64,000 bases of DNA from Branchiostoma floridae (lineage: Eukaryota > Chordata > Leptocardii > Amphioxiformes > Branchiostomatidae): NCBI RefSeq assembly GCF_000003815.2, contig NC_049990.1:19573258-19637257 (forward strand). The letters run 5' to 3'. Made by a program: the position numbers and the translations under genes. Of the stretch, positions 1-12,400 are shown piece after piece; the first letter of the stretch is position 1, and each line of letters opens with the position of its first letter. The notes beneath the pieces are model-generated. The model was not told where the DNA came from. It did not search any database and worked only from the letters and a program-made list of their open reading frames with translations.

Positions 1-119
1 AAAACACTACAAAAATAAAACTATGGCATTCATACTAAATCTGTCTGGTTTCTATAATCTCAGATATCATATCATAACCGTAACTATACATATCATAGCC
101 GTCATAATGGATAAATGTA

Positions 120-330
120 GCTATTTTAGAATGCAAAGTTTCTTGTTTGAATCCCTAGCATGCCTTGAATGTCGTGTCCTTGGGAAAGTGAGAAAGACAC
201 CTAACGTATTTTCCTATCTCGACTTAGGTGGAAACGAATACCTAGCAGAGGTCCAGTTTTGAATGAAAAACACACATCGAGCAGGTTAAAGAACCCACCA
301 CACTTGTCGATAAAAGTTACCAGTTATAAA
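120..330 (+). mobile_element. Truncated SINE, same family as 11090-11450
   Basis: Shares the GTCCTTGGGAAAG block, the ACTTAGGTGGAAACGAATACCTAG region and GAGCAGGTTAAAGAACCCAC with the 3' half of the element at 11090. The tRNA-like head was not recognised. Confidence 0.45.
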
Positions 331-412
331 TCTAGAGATTATGAAGCCTATCATTTTGGTTTATGCAGCGCAGCTTGTGTGCACTGTACACAACTTGTGT
401 TTTAAGACTTAC

Positions 413-2685
413 TTGGACCTGGTTGCTGCCGGCTCTGGTCGAAGAACTCCACGCCATAGACATAACCCTCGCCCTTGAAGTATAGAGTTCTTTCCCCATC
501 GATGAAGTTGATTGAGTCATCGGACCAGTCACTTGCCATAATCTCCTCCTGTGAAGTACACAGAACAATGAATAGTTGCATAGTTCAAAGGCAATTGTTG
601 GCGATTGATGTATTTTGTTGTTGACGACTCTTTTGGAAGAATTTAACGTGTTCTTAAAATTAAATCAACAGTATTTTCTGCTTGCCAGATGAAAGTCCTC
701 AACCATTACAAAACAGATCTTGAACAATGAATAGTCTCTTCCATTTTGTAGAAAAAAACAACAACCAAAGACTGTTTATGTCAAATATAATACTGCTGTG
801 TTTGTTCTTTTTCCAACAGACGTACTTGTCCTTAGATGAATAAGCAGCAAATAAGCATGGAAACGATTTAGCTCTTGGAAAGAAGCTCTCAGTGTGGAAG
901 TTCCTCATAATATGTCAATTTTGTAGAAAAAAAAATGCTTTGCTTTGGCGGAAGTGGCAAAACGGGTTCTTGCAGAGAAAGTTCGTATTTGGGGCCCAAA
1001 TGAGTGAAGGTCTACTGAGCATTTACCATGGAAGTAGAGATAGACTAAATCCAGACTTACAGCAAAGGTTCAAGCAAAAATAAACCGTTGCAAATTCTTA
1101 TGGCCTATTTTACATAACTTCGATTGTAAAGAAAATGTGTACAAATGTGTATGGTTCTCTTACCCCGTCAAATGTGATGTCATAGAAATGTGTTCCTCGA
1201 AGTGTATAAAACACTTCCCTGTTGTTGCCATCTAGGTCACATGATTCGATAGTGTCACGGAAGGTGTCGGCCCAGTACAGCCTGTGGACATTCAGAAAGG
1301 AATTAAATGATGGCAAACACATATTAGATACAATTATAATTTCAACATTTTTTATATTATGATTACTGTGCGAAAAGCTGCTTCGCGACTATCTTACACA
1401 TTTGGCATTATCATTGTTTAATCGGAATCAACTCCCTACGTTTGACGGTATGTAAAGCAATATATACAAACTTTGTATTTTATCAATAGTCCCCATTCCA
1501 GTTACGGCGGCCATGTTGGATTCGCAGTATTTCAAGTGAGAGGGGAGAAACTACCACTGAAAATGGCCTACCTATACATGCTTTCAATCAGGCCTCGTTT
1601 TTGTGCAATGACCCCGTATGACTCCGGAAAATACAAAATGGCAGCCGTAACTGGACTGGGGTGTATTGGAACTCAATACATGAAAAAAATGCTCCCACCT
1701 GTTTTCACCTATCACAAGACCACTAGGTTGACCAATGTCGGTATTTACTAATTCCGTCCGTTGCTCTCCTGACAGCACTGCCCGCTCTATCCTCGGCTTC
1801 TGCCTACTCCAGTCACTCCAGAACAAAAATCTTGACAGAAAAAACAACAATCATTGAATACGCCGATGAAGGTTAGACATCCAGGTAATAAGATACGCCA
1901 AAATGGATAACTGGATATGATTTTGGAAACGGACAGAAAATTTTTCGTCAGTGAAACTGAAGTGATCTGGGAGAAAACGTTATTTGTTAACCTAACTATA
2001 GTTATATTTGAGTTGATTGCATAACGTTAAATTGACCTGCTCTAGATCTCTTGCAGTGGGGACCGGGTCGATGTCGGCATTATCAAAGTCTTGCCTGCAT
2101 TGACGTTATTATGTCTTGTGATTTGCAATCTTGCAATTTGTTTAACATATCCATTGATGAGATAACAAACATACCCTGCTTGGGGATGAACAGCAATGCC
2201 ACGTGGCCTATCCACTCCTGCATGGGCAATAACGTGATGTCGTGGCGGGTTGTCTTTGTAGTTGACTACAGCGATCCAGTTGAGGTAGCTGTCTGTGTAG
2301 TACAGGTTCTGGTTGAGCCAATCGACCGCTATGCCCTCCACTCCGGACGAGATGCCCTCCAGGAGCGTGGAGAAGGATTGGATCCTCCCATCTTGTAATA
2401 ACTGTACCTGCATGGCCAACAATGAATGTGCCAACAATAAATATAACTATTGCAATTGGTGGGTGTTAACAGTTATCGTATAGATGGACAACCAAGACAA
2501 AGTGAGAGAGAGAAGGAGACAGAAAGAGAGAAGAGAAAGAGAGACAGCGAATAAAAAAAGAGAAAAGAGAATGGGGAAAGAGGGAGGAAGTGAAGAGAGA
2601 GGTTACAGAGTATAATATATCTATGTATCTATGTAATATCTATACTATCTATGTATCTATCCATCTATCTATCAATCAATCTATT

Positions 2686-2721
<36 letters not shown>

Positions 2722-2726
2722 CAGTA

Positions 2727-2811
<85 letters not shown>

Positions 2812-3305
2812 GTGTATATATATACTACAGAGAGCGGGGATAGTGAGATAAATAACGAGAGAAGAGAGAAAGAACGGAGAAAAAGAATATGGAGAGAAAA
2901 AGTTAATAGAGTATAGAGGGGGCATTTCTCACAAAAGGGAGAGAAAGGGAGAGAGAGACAGAGAGAAAAGCAGCGGTGACATAAAGATAGAGAGAGCGTA
3001 GAGACAACGGTAGGAAGGTTCTAAACAGAATCCCCTACGTACGGTAGAGTACATGCATAATTACCGTACCGTGTGGAGTTCCCTCAGTCCAGTGTCTGCC
3101 CAGAAGATTAGGTTGCGCTGAAAGTCGTAATCAATCGCCTCTATTCTGGAGGGTGACGCAGACTTGAAGAGTGTCACGAAGGGGAAAGGACGACCTTGGC
3201 CGCGCAACCCTCTTATGACGCTGCTGTTTCCTGCTGTCATTTTCACAGACGTCACGCTATTGTCTGGATCATGATCCAACCAGAGGTAGCTCGGAGTCCG
3301 AAGCC
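413..3305 (-). CDS. Gene A second YWTD propeller (type P3), five exons
   Basis: Exons 3070-3305, 2175-2407, 1699-1830, 1164-1281 and 413-548. Signatures include [34 protein letters not shown] and [12 protein letters not shown]. Phases (1, 0, 2, 2, 0, 1) match the P3 propellers of gene B. The 1699 end of exon 3 was chosen over a nearer GT at 1708 because only 1699 keeps phase 2 and gives Asn-Arg-Leu-Tyr-Trp across the junction. The final blade reads [15 protein letters not shown], as in the copy at 63213-63351. Confidence 0.85.
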
Positions 3306-5315
3306 CTAAAAAGACAGGTGATATGACTAACTACTTTGCATGATAACAAAAAAGGAGACCGAAACTGAATCTGAAGAACAAAGGTACTAAGACTATTTTT
3401 AGACAAATTGATTGGTTATATGCAAATTAAAGTTACCGACAAAAATATTGATTATTTTCCCTTGCAAGCTGAGTACAGACCAAGTTGAGTTTTATGTTAA
3501 AAAATGCGGTAAGGACAATAGCTATACATCGAAAGTGCTGTTAGATGCAAGAAAAATAAAGAATCTGCGCTCGTTTTTGGACGATTGTATTTGCAGAACT
3601 ATAGGACTGAATGTTGGATAGTTAGTTTTTTGTGTGAATAGTACCCAATGTAATGTTGTAATGTCATGGTACCTGGTGGAAGGCATGTTCCGTCTTGCTG
3701 CAATTTCCAAAACCACCGGCAGGCGCATGTCTTCCCCTCTGGATTAGCCAGGCACAGTTCTTGGCAGCCTCCGTTCGACGTGGAACAAGCTTAAAAAAGA
3801 AAGAAAAGACGTCCTTTACTAGAAAAATTAGACCGCCAAATTGCTGCATTCCAATTGTCCTAAAATTGTATTTGAATAAAAAAAACATAATTTTACGGTA
3901 GCTTTTACTTTCTGGACCAAAATTAGCTACTTCACTAGTATAGAAATTTGATGTATTGAAGCTGACAAGTTGATTTCACCATTACCGTTGGTGACGTCAG
4001 TAGGTGTTGTCATGGACACGTAGATGTCGTTAGGACTTAAAAGGCTATCAACAAGGACGTTCTGTTGTTGCATGTTGGACCTGGACAGCCTGCAAGTACG
4101 GAACAGGATACAATGTTTGCTTTGTACCCCATGACATAATCAGTAAGAGAACTATTTCTTCAGCTACAGTAGTAATCAATATATTTATTTATTTATTTGC
4201 TTGCATAAGGCCCATTGCCAATAAAAGTAGACACAGTACAGAGATTTTAAAAAAATATATAATAAAGATATTGCACGTTATTTCCGTACACAATGTAAAT
4301 CGGTTATCAACAATCTTTCGGTCAGTCCTCTGGCTCTTCCCAAGTTGAAATGAACGGATGTTTATATCACCTCACATTAGCTTGGGTGGATACCGACTGC
4401 CGAGGACCTTTGACCCGTTGATGACGTCACACTTCCGTTTAGGTCACGTGATACAGACTTCCAGCCATTTCAAGGCGAGAATGGACAAATGACTGACCGT
4501 AAGCTTGTCGGTTAACGGTTCCACATTGTGTATGGAAATAACATGTGATAATTAAAAGTTAATGACCATCTCTGAGGTGTATATGGAGCCATAACGCATG
4601 GGCCTTTGCTATAACCACCGAATAAAATCACCGGTGCGAATTCGAATTTAATTCTGACTAATCAGAAAAAGCAATACACACCGGGCTGGCCTGAACCTAT
4701 GCGCTACGGCGTCATAACTATTATGGAACGGGGCCTTCTGATTGGTCCGCGGAGCCTGGCTATATGATATTTGATTATATCATATGTCACCTTTAACATA
4801 CGTACCTATTACATAAGAAGTAGAGACATTACATATTAAAAAGAAATGATGCTCTTACATGCCAATATTTTTAGTTGTCCATGATGACCAGTAGATGCTG
4901 TTGTCGTCTATCGCGATGCCAAACAGATAATCTGAAGGTAGGTACAGCAGTCGCCGCTTGTCGTTACCAAGCAGGTCGGTACTAAAGATGCTGTGCTCCC
5001 CTCCATCACAGAAGTACAGTCGGTTCCCTGAGCAAAAATTTTCGGTGACGATATGATGAATAACTCTATACTTGCTATTACGATTATTGCCATTAGTTAT
5101 TCGCTAAAGGGTAATTTCATTTGCGAATCAAGTAAATATAATGCACATGCGTGTTTCTTTCCATGGGTGTATGTTTTCCGTCAGGCAGTCTGGACAGACT
5201 AACTGACAGTACAGTTTGTAGTATGTTTGCTGTTACAGTATTGTGTGTGCTTTGTGTTTATACGTGTGTGTATGTGTTATATTTACCTTCGCCAAGAAGG
5301 TTATATTTTGGGTAG

Positions 5316-5381
<66 letters not shown>

Positions 5382-6254
5382 AGACCAAAATAACTACAGA
5401 ACGCCTGGATGGATTGTATTGATATTTGGTATGTGGGTAGGTCTTGATAACACCTGGAAATGATTATATTTTGGGCCACCTAGCGGCCTGTTACGGTACT
5501 GGAACTTCCTGGTTTGATATCTCAAGTTCTGAATATGCTGTGGCTATGATTTTTGAGTGGTAGACAGCTCTTGATACCGAGAGTGAGTGGTGTAGGTTTG
5601 GGCCCCCTAGCAGCTTGTTTTGGAACTGCAGGGCAGGTTTAGTGTCAGACTTTAAAAGGGAATAACTCAAGAAGGGGCTAACAGATTATTATGATTTTTG
5701 GTATGTAGATAGCTTAAGTGATGCTTCATATAATGACACATTAATTATGCAAATTGGTATCTAATTTGCATAATTAATGAGGACATTTTTTAAACACGCT
5801 CAGTGCCATTATGGGACCATTGCAACATGTGACATTTGTAACTGAGAAGGAGAAGAATATTGATTGATATATATTATGCAAAATAAAGACCTAATTTGCA
5901 TAATGAATGAGAAAATGCTTTAATTTCATTTTGGTAGATGACAGGAACTTCTTACTTGTAGCGTTTGGAAGTTATGTAAAGGCGAACATCGTTGAACATT
6001 GATTATGCAAATGAGGATCTCATTTGCATAAATTATCAGAAAATGCGATAAAAGCCTTATTTCTTAACATAGATTGTGTACTTCTGTTGTATGGTGGAGG
6101 AGATGATCAACTGGAATAGTTTATAAAAATGAGAACCTTATTTGCATAATTAATGACAAACACAATTAATACAGCAGTTGTAAAGAAAGGTTAGGATCAT
6201 TTGGCGAAGGTATGGGGTCGTGGAACTCTAGTTGTTACTGTAGTCGTAATATAC

Positions 6255-6298
<44 letters not shown>

Positions 6299-6351
6299 TG
6301 TGTGTGTGTATGTGTGTGTGTATGTGTGTATGTGTATGTGTATGTGTGTGT

Positions 6352-6413
<62 letters not shown>

Positions 6414-9400
6414 GTGTGTGTGTGTGGTTATTGTGTATGAGGATATTGAGTGTATCATCACAATGACTGACGGACATCATCGTATAGCCTGGCGACGTTG
6501 ACCAATCGGACGGCAACATTTCTTCGCTCACTCGGTGGTTTTATTTTAGCACAGGACCAAGCGTTTTGACGCCGTATAGTGTCCCTTAATTGATATTCAT
6601 AATGCCTAAGTCTAAACCATTACTGTTACTCACCACTGTAGTCTATAGTGATCATATTTGGATCAGTCAGGTTACTGATGATAGTTGTATGGCCACTACC
6701 GTCCATCGCTGCACGGTCAATTCTGTCATTACTCCCCCAGTCCGTCCAATACATATAGCTGCGTGAATGAATTAATAAAAGATGATATTATAAGATTTAC
6801 TTCTATCCAAAATAGGATACAACAAATCTTCACAAGCAGGCCATGTTCATCAGATTAGATGTATGACATTCTTTAGGAACCCAAACGCTGATATGAGTGG
6901 GTGGCAAAAATGTTTGTCTAGAAAAAATAATCTTCGTAATGAAATCGACGAAAAGTGGCCAGGAAGGTTGAAGAAATGATTGTGTACAGTATACCGGACA
7001 ATAGATTCTCCGTTTTTGGTTTTTCACATATTCTTCTTTGACTTTGAAATTGACTCCAGCAATCTTGCAAGTTTATTGCCCGTGGGCTAATTGTTGGCAA
7101 CATCAATGGCTACAAACCTTGTATAAAAGTATAGCAATTGTTTATTGGGTTTCAATTCTTCTCTTAAAACAGTAGAAGACGAAATATACTTACTCATTTT
7201 GCTTTATTTGGACGATTTACAGCTGTATTGTTGCACCTTTGGTGTGTGTGTGGGGGGGGGGGGTCATTCGTGCGTACAATCGATTCTGCATGAACTTATT
7301 TTAAATTTGAAGATTACAAACAGTAATGGTGATTACCCATTTCTCGGGTCTAACACCAGACCTCCTGGACTATCGACGGTTGGTGACGTCAGCAGTGGCC
7401 TGGCGAACGAACCGTCCATCCGGGCTACTGAGACAGTCCTCGCTCTGGAGTCGGCCCAGTACACGTTACCCGCGGCAAAGTCCAGCGCCAGGCCATAGGC
7501 ACCTAAGGGTTTTAAGGGTATTTCATTACATTTCAATCCGTACATAGTATGGATTGTAATATATTGTTTTTTGTCATATTTCTCTTTCTTCTTTTTCTCC
7601 TTCTTCTTCTCGTTCTCCTAACAAATCTTCAAATGGATTCAACTTTTTTTTTCATTTCGGGGCCAAATGAGCTGGAACTTGGCATGAAGGTAGAGATAGC
7701 AAATACCCCCATGCGTTTTTTTTCTCACTTTTTTGATAGAGGCCTTAGAAATTATTATATTTAGGGTTTTTGGTCATTGCAACATACATGTATAGAAAAA
7801 GGACTGTTAAGAGGTTATTGGGATAAAACTTTTACCAAAGACTACTATGCATCTTATCACAATATCTCTTTCATGCTTCCGAGGACGCATGTGCAGCGAA
7901 AGGAATTGTGGGTGATATGTCAAAGGTGCAGGCCCTTGAGACATAAACTGGACATAGTTATGCAAATTAAGTCAGTCTTCAAAATGAGTACTGTTTACGA
8001 ATTAGGGCTTAACCTTTGGCAATTATTGCACACAACTACTGTCACTGCACATGCGTACTCTGAAGTGTCAAAGAGCTTACTAATTGGCAGAATGTGTGCT
8101 CACAACTGCGATGTGGCTTATTATCTTAATTTGACAGTGAAATCATGATATTACACTTACTGATTATGCCGCTTTTGACAATGGTTTCCCTCCCAGTACC
8201 ATTGCGGCGGGCCCGCTTGATGTCTCTATCATAACGATCCGTCCAGTACACGAAGTCGGTCGTCGGGTCGTAGTCCACGGACAGCGGCCATCTTGGGTCT
8301 CCGAACGGAAGCGTGACATTTGACCCGGAAGTGACGTCGATTTGAAGGATGCTGTCGAGGGCATTGTCAGCAACAAGCAGAAATGATCCCTCGTCGGTGG
8401 AACTGTAAACGCCTAAAGATTAAAAAAGACAGTTGAAACTTGACATAAAACGATGATGATAGGGTACCTGAGGGTAAGATATTATCTCGATCAACATTTC
8501 AACAAATTCTAGAACTCTGATATCTCCCTCTTCCTCTAACGTCGAAGTATTGTAAATGAAGAAACGCTTGCAGTGGTTTTATGTTCGCGGTTTTCGCGGT
8601 GGACACGTCACCGCGAACTTAGAACCACCGCGAACATTCATCCCTTGTAGTATGTGACTACAGTCTATGACGCTACCGCGAACTTAAAACAACCACGAAC
8701 ACTCAATTTTCTCGCTACCGCGAAAGTAAGTCCCCGCGAACCTAAATGCATTTACAGCTACGAATGAAGCCCAATTACCTGTACCTGTGTTGTATTAGCC
8801 GAAAGGGTTTTACCGCCGACCCCCCCCCCCCCCCCCCCCCGCCCTTACACAGGTGTAGGCTACACAGGACTCACGGGACAGGTAAAAGAAACGTTTTGCC
8901 CCAGGCTACCTTTGGCCCTGAACTTCAAAGTGTGTGTCGTTGTATGGCACAGAAACATTGCATAACTTCATGAAGAATTGTAAAGCTGAGCAACTGATAA
9001 TTATGATCTGATTTATTAAGTTAGAGTTTGGTACAAACAGATGCTCCCACCGTTGTATGATTCTTCGGCTTGAAGTATTTTATCCTTTGCACATCTGACT
9101 ATAAATGTTGCTTAAAGCTATCTGGTGATCATGAGGTAGCCTAACTAAAATCGCGCTCCTAGCGGCCGGCCTTACAGTTACCATGAGATTGTGTAAACAC
9201 AGGTTATCTAGTGAAGATATCCCTAAAGAGGCACTCTCACTGAACTTGCGTCACTGCGGGCCGGGCGTCACTATTTCGTTATTTTCTCCGATTTGTCATA
9301 ATTTAGATATTGCGTAATACGTACAAGTATGACTTAGAAGACGACAAAATACACAAAACGTAAGAAAATTCGTTCTTTATCTTTGAAATTCGTTGAGTAT

Positions 9401-12400
9401 CCTTGTAGCCCCGCAGTGACGCAAGCTTGACACACGTGCAGTGAGAGTGCACCATTAGGTAACTGACGGAAAAGATCTCAAGTTTCACTCTTCGATAGTT
9501 CTAGCAAAGTACGAATATTCGAACACATATATCATTGAACAATAACTTTGGTATTTGAAGGCATCATTTTCTGGTCTGAGCTGGTATTAGATACTCAGTA
9601 GTTGAGATACCCACTAATTAATAAGTCATTTTGTACATTTTGGACATTTTCTCTCTATCTTCAAGGTACACCCACTAAGATATTTTGAAAACATCCAATT
9701 TCTTCTACCACCTGTTACTACTGACACTTCAAATTGACAGACGACCGTCTGACCTTAACCTGAGTCACTGAGTCACACCCCTAGATAGGCGACATCGCCA
9801 GGTAGTACCTGGTGTTGTTGACGACGCAGCGAAGCAGAAACAATTTGAGCATTTGCCAGGAAAAATGGCGTAGGACAATATGTAAGTCTCACTCTAGTCT
9901 GACCTTACGGACGTTCACCACAACATGATACTTTGAGGATCCCATGGATCCGTAACAAAGATCGGTCAGCTAGAACGGAACGTGCATCGGCATATATAGA
10001 TGAGACCATTGACATTTCGTCTACCCCTCCTCCTTTCGGCAAATTAGTTGTGCACTAACTCTATCTACATTAAACGGTGAATGCTCTAGCCACCTTTTAA
10101 AATGCAATGACGTGTGTCTCGGTAATCCATTCCCTAATGATTGAAATATCGCAGAACTGAAAATAGGAATACGATTGCAGAGCCAAGTAAAGTCATTGAA
10201 AATCCTCCATTTCCTTGCAAGTTCTAGTGTGATCTGGAGACGTTTTGGAACAAATAGGGTCTAAACATTACCAATTTGTTAAACTTGGTTAGGAGTTTAT
10301 TTGGCGTAAGGACTGATGTGAGTTGTTAGGTCCTGCGGATGGATACAGTAGAAAACTTTTGTCAAATTTGACGTTTCTTTCATACAGCGAGCTTTTCTCG
10401 GAGTTTGAGCAAAGACCTTTGCAATTTCCTGGTGGAGAATTTTTGAAATTGGAATTTGGGTTACTACTTTTATGAAGCCTTGTTTCAGTGTACTGTAAAT
10501 GCAGAAACTTTCGCAGTGTATCAATATTCACGGTTTTCGCAGTGGCCGCTACACCGCGAACTTGAAACCACCGCAAACATTTTTCCATGGCAGTAAGAGA
10601 CTACAGTCTATGGTAATACCGCGAACTTAAACCATCGCGAAAAGTCCCTTTTCCCGCTACCGCGAAATCAAATCCCAGCGAACTTAGATGCATTTACAGT
10701 ATGCAGACTGTTGCACATTGGAGCAGTTAAATATTAGCCCTCAGGCGCTAGGCAGTGTATGCATATTTCATAAGGCCCGTATATAAATTTTTCTCCCACA
10801 CGAACCCTGACAAAAATGATTTGTTAACGTAAACGTTATGCTAGACAACAAAGAACAGTGAGTAGCACCAAGGCACAAAGACACGTCGAGATAAACACCT
10901 GCATGTATAGAATTACATGTCGTCATAGCCATCAGCCATGGCCCAACCGGAATACCTAGTATGAGGTCAACCAAGACAAAATATGCTGTTGTGACATAAC
11001 AACACCAAAGTGGCTCTTTCAAAGTTGTGTGGTTGGGTTGACTAGAAAAACATTTAGCGAACATTCAGCGAACGATGAAAAACATGGTGACACGATGGCC
11101 TGGTGACTAGGGTTGTTAAAGATGCTTAGTTCGAAACTCTGACAGAAGTCCCGGTATCTGTGCCCTTGGGAAGGGCATTATACACAGATTTCCTTACTTG
11201 ACTCAAGTATAAATGAGTACGAAGCTACGGCTAGGGCCGTCCTTCGAATAGGACGTTAAATGGAGGTCCGTGTTAGAGACACATCTTGAGCACGTTAAAG
11301 AACCCACCAAAATTATCAAAATAGGTAGGGATCTCTCCAAGTGTAAGTGAATCAAATAAATCTATTCATATAACCAGCTTGAATGTATACTCTTCAGTAT
11401 AAACCCAGTGAGTTGCACCATAAGGTAATTTACTGAATGCACATTACAAGTAAAACGACTGACAGCGGTGACCCGGCTCTCAATAATTGTGTGGGGTCAA
11501 GGCTTCAAAACTACGGGGAACCTTGAATTATATATTGAGGTAGTTTCTGTGTTAACCATAGCCACAAACCACAAGAATATCAGAAATAAATTCTTTTTAA
11601 GAAGGTGTGAAATGTTGAACCATTTACTGCAACAAAAATAGCTTGTGTGCAGGAACCTTATTGGAAGTTTTAAACATAGGTTATAACTCCAACTCTAAGC
11701 CCCTGTCACACATAGCTGACCAAGGCCTCCAAACCATGGTTGCCAGTTGGTCAGTCGTGAGCAAGGTCAGCAGTGGTTGGGAATAGATCGAAGAGGTTGC
11801 TTTATCGTCTTAAATAATCGTAAGCACCGGCATACTATACAATTTGAAAAAAAGAAATCAAAGTATAGAAAGTTACATTCTGCAAACAAGAGCTAGTCTA
11901 GTGAAAATAGGATAGATTGTAGGCTATTCCCAACCCATAGCAGACCTTAGTTTGGGATTATGATTAGCAGCAAAGTTGTAGAAAGGTCCTAAATATGTGA
12001 CATAGGCTTTATGTAAAGCATGACTCTGAGTAAACTCATCATAAATCATTGGCTTTGGGGACTACGTTATACAAAGACCAAGCAAATACATTACAGATAT
12101 GGTACCATTTGTAATGAACAGCAGACATATGAACATGGGGAATTTCAGAACTTTTTTCTAGCTATATTACACATGCTGAGATCTTGGATGATTTGTGCTT
12201 ATCTATTATGTATGATACGACGAAATTGATGTTATGCAATCAAATAAAAAAGTATTAAGTAATTAACTGAAATTCAGTTTTCAAACTTGTTTTGTTAAGT
12301 TTACTTAGTGTTGAATCTTTATAAACTCGTGGTGATACAAATAAACAGCCCCAAAGTTGGGTAGGCTTAGCCAACTGCCTTGGAGTTACCTGTCATAATG

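Noticed and set aside
1708-1709. Nearer GT donor for the gene A exon ending at 1699
   Set aside because: It does not give phase 2 into the next exon, whereas 1699 keeps the frame.
2590-2925. Open frames rich in Tyr-Ile and Ser-Leu
   Set aside because: They are translations of CT and TA microsatellites on both strands, with no splice or domain support.
6201-6531. Cys-Val and His-Thr open frames
   Set aside because: Artefacts of the TG repeat at 6257-6427.
11090-11145. Functional tRNA gene
   Set aside because: A- and B-box-like words are present but no cloverleaf could be drawn; the body matches SINE sequence instead.
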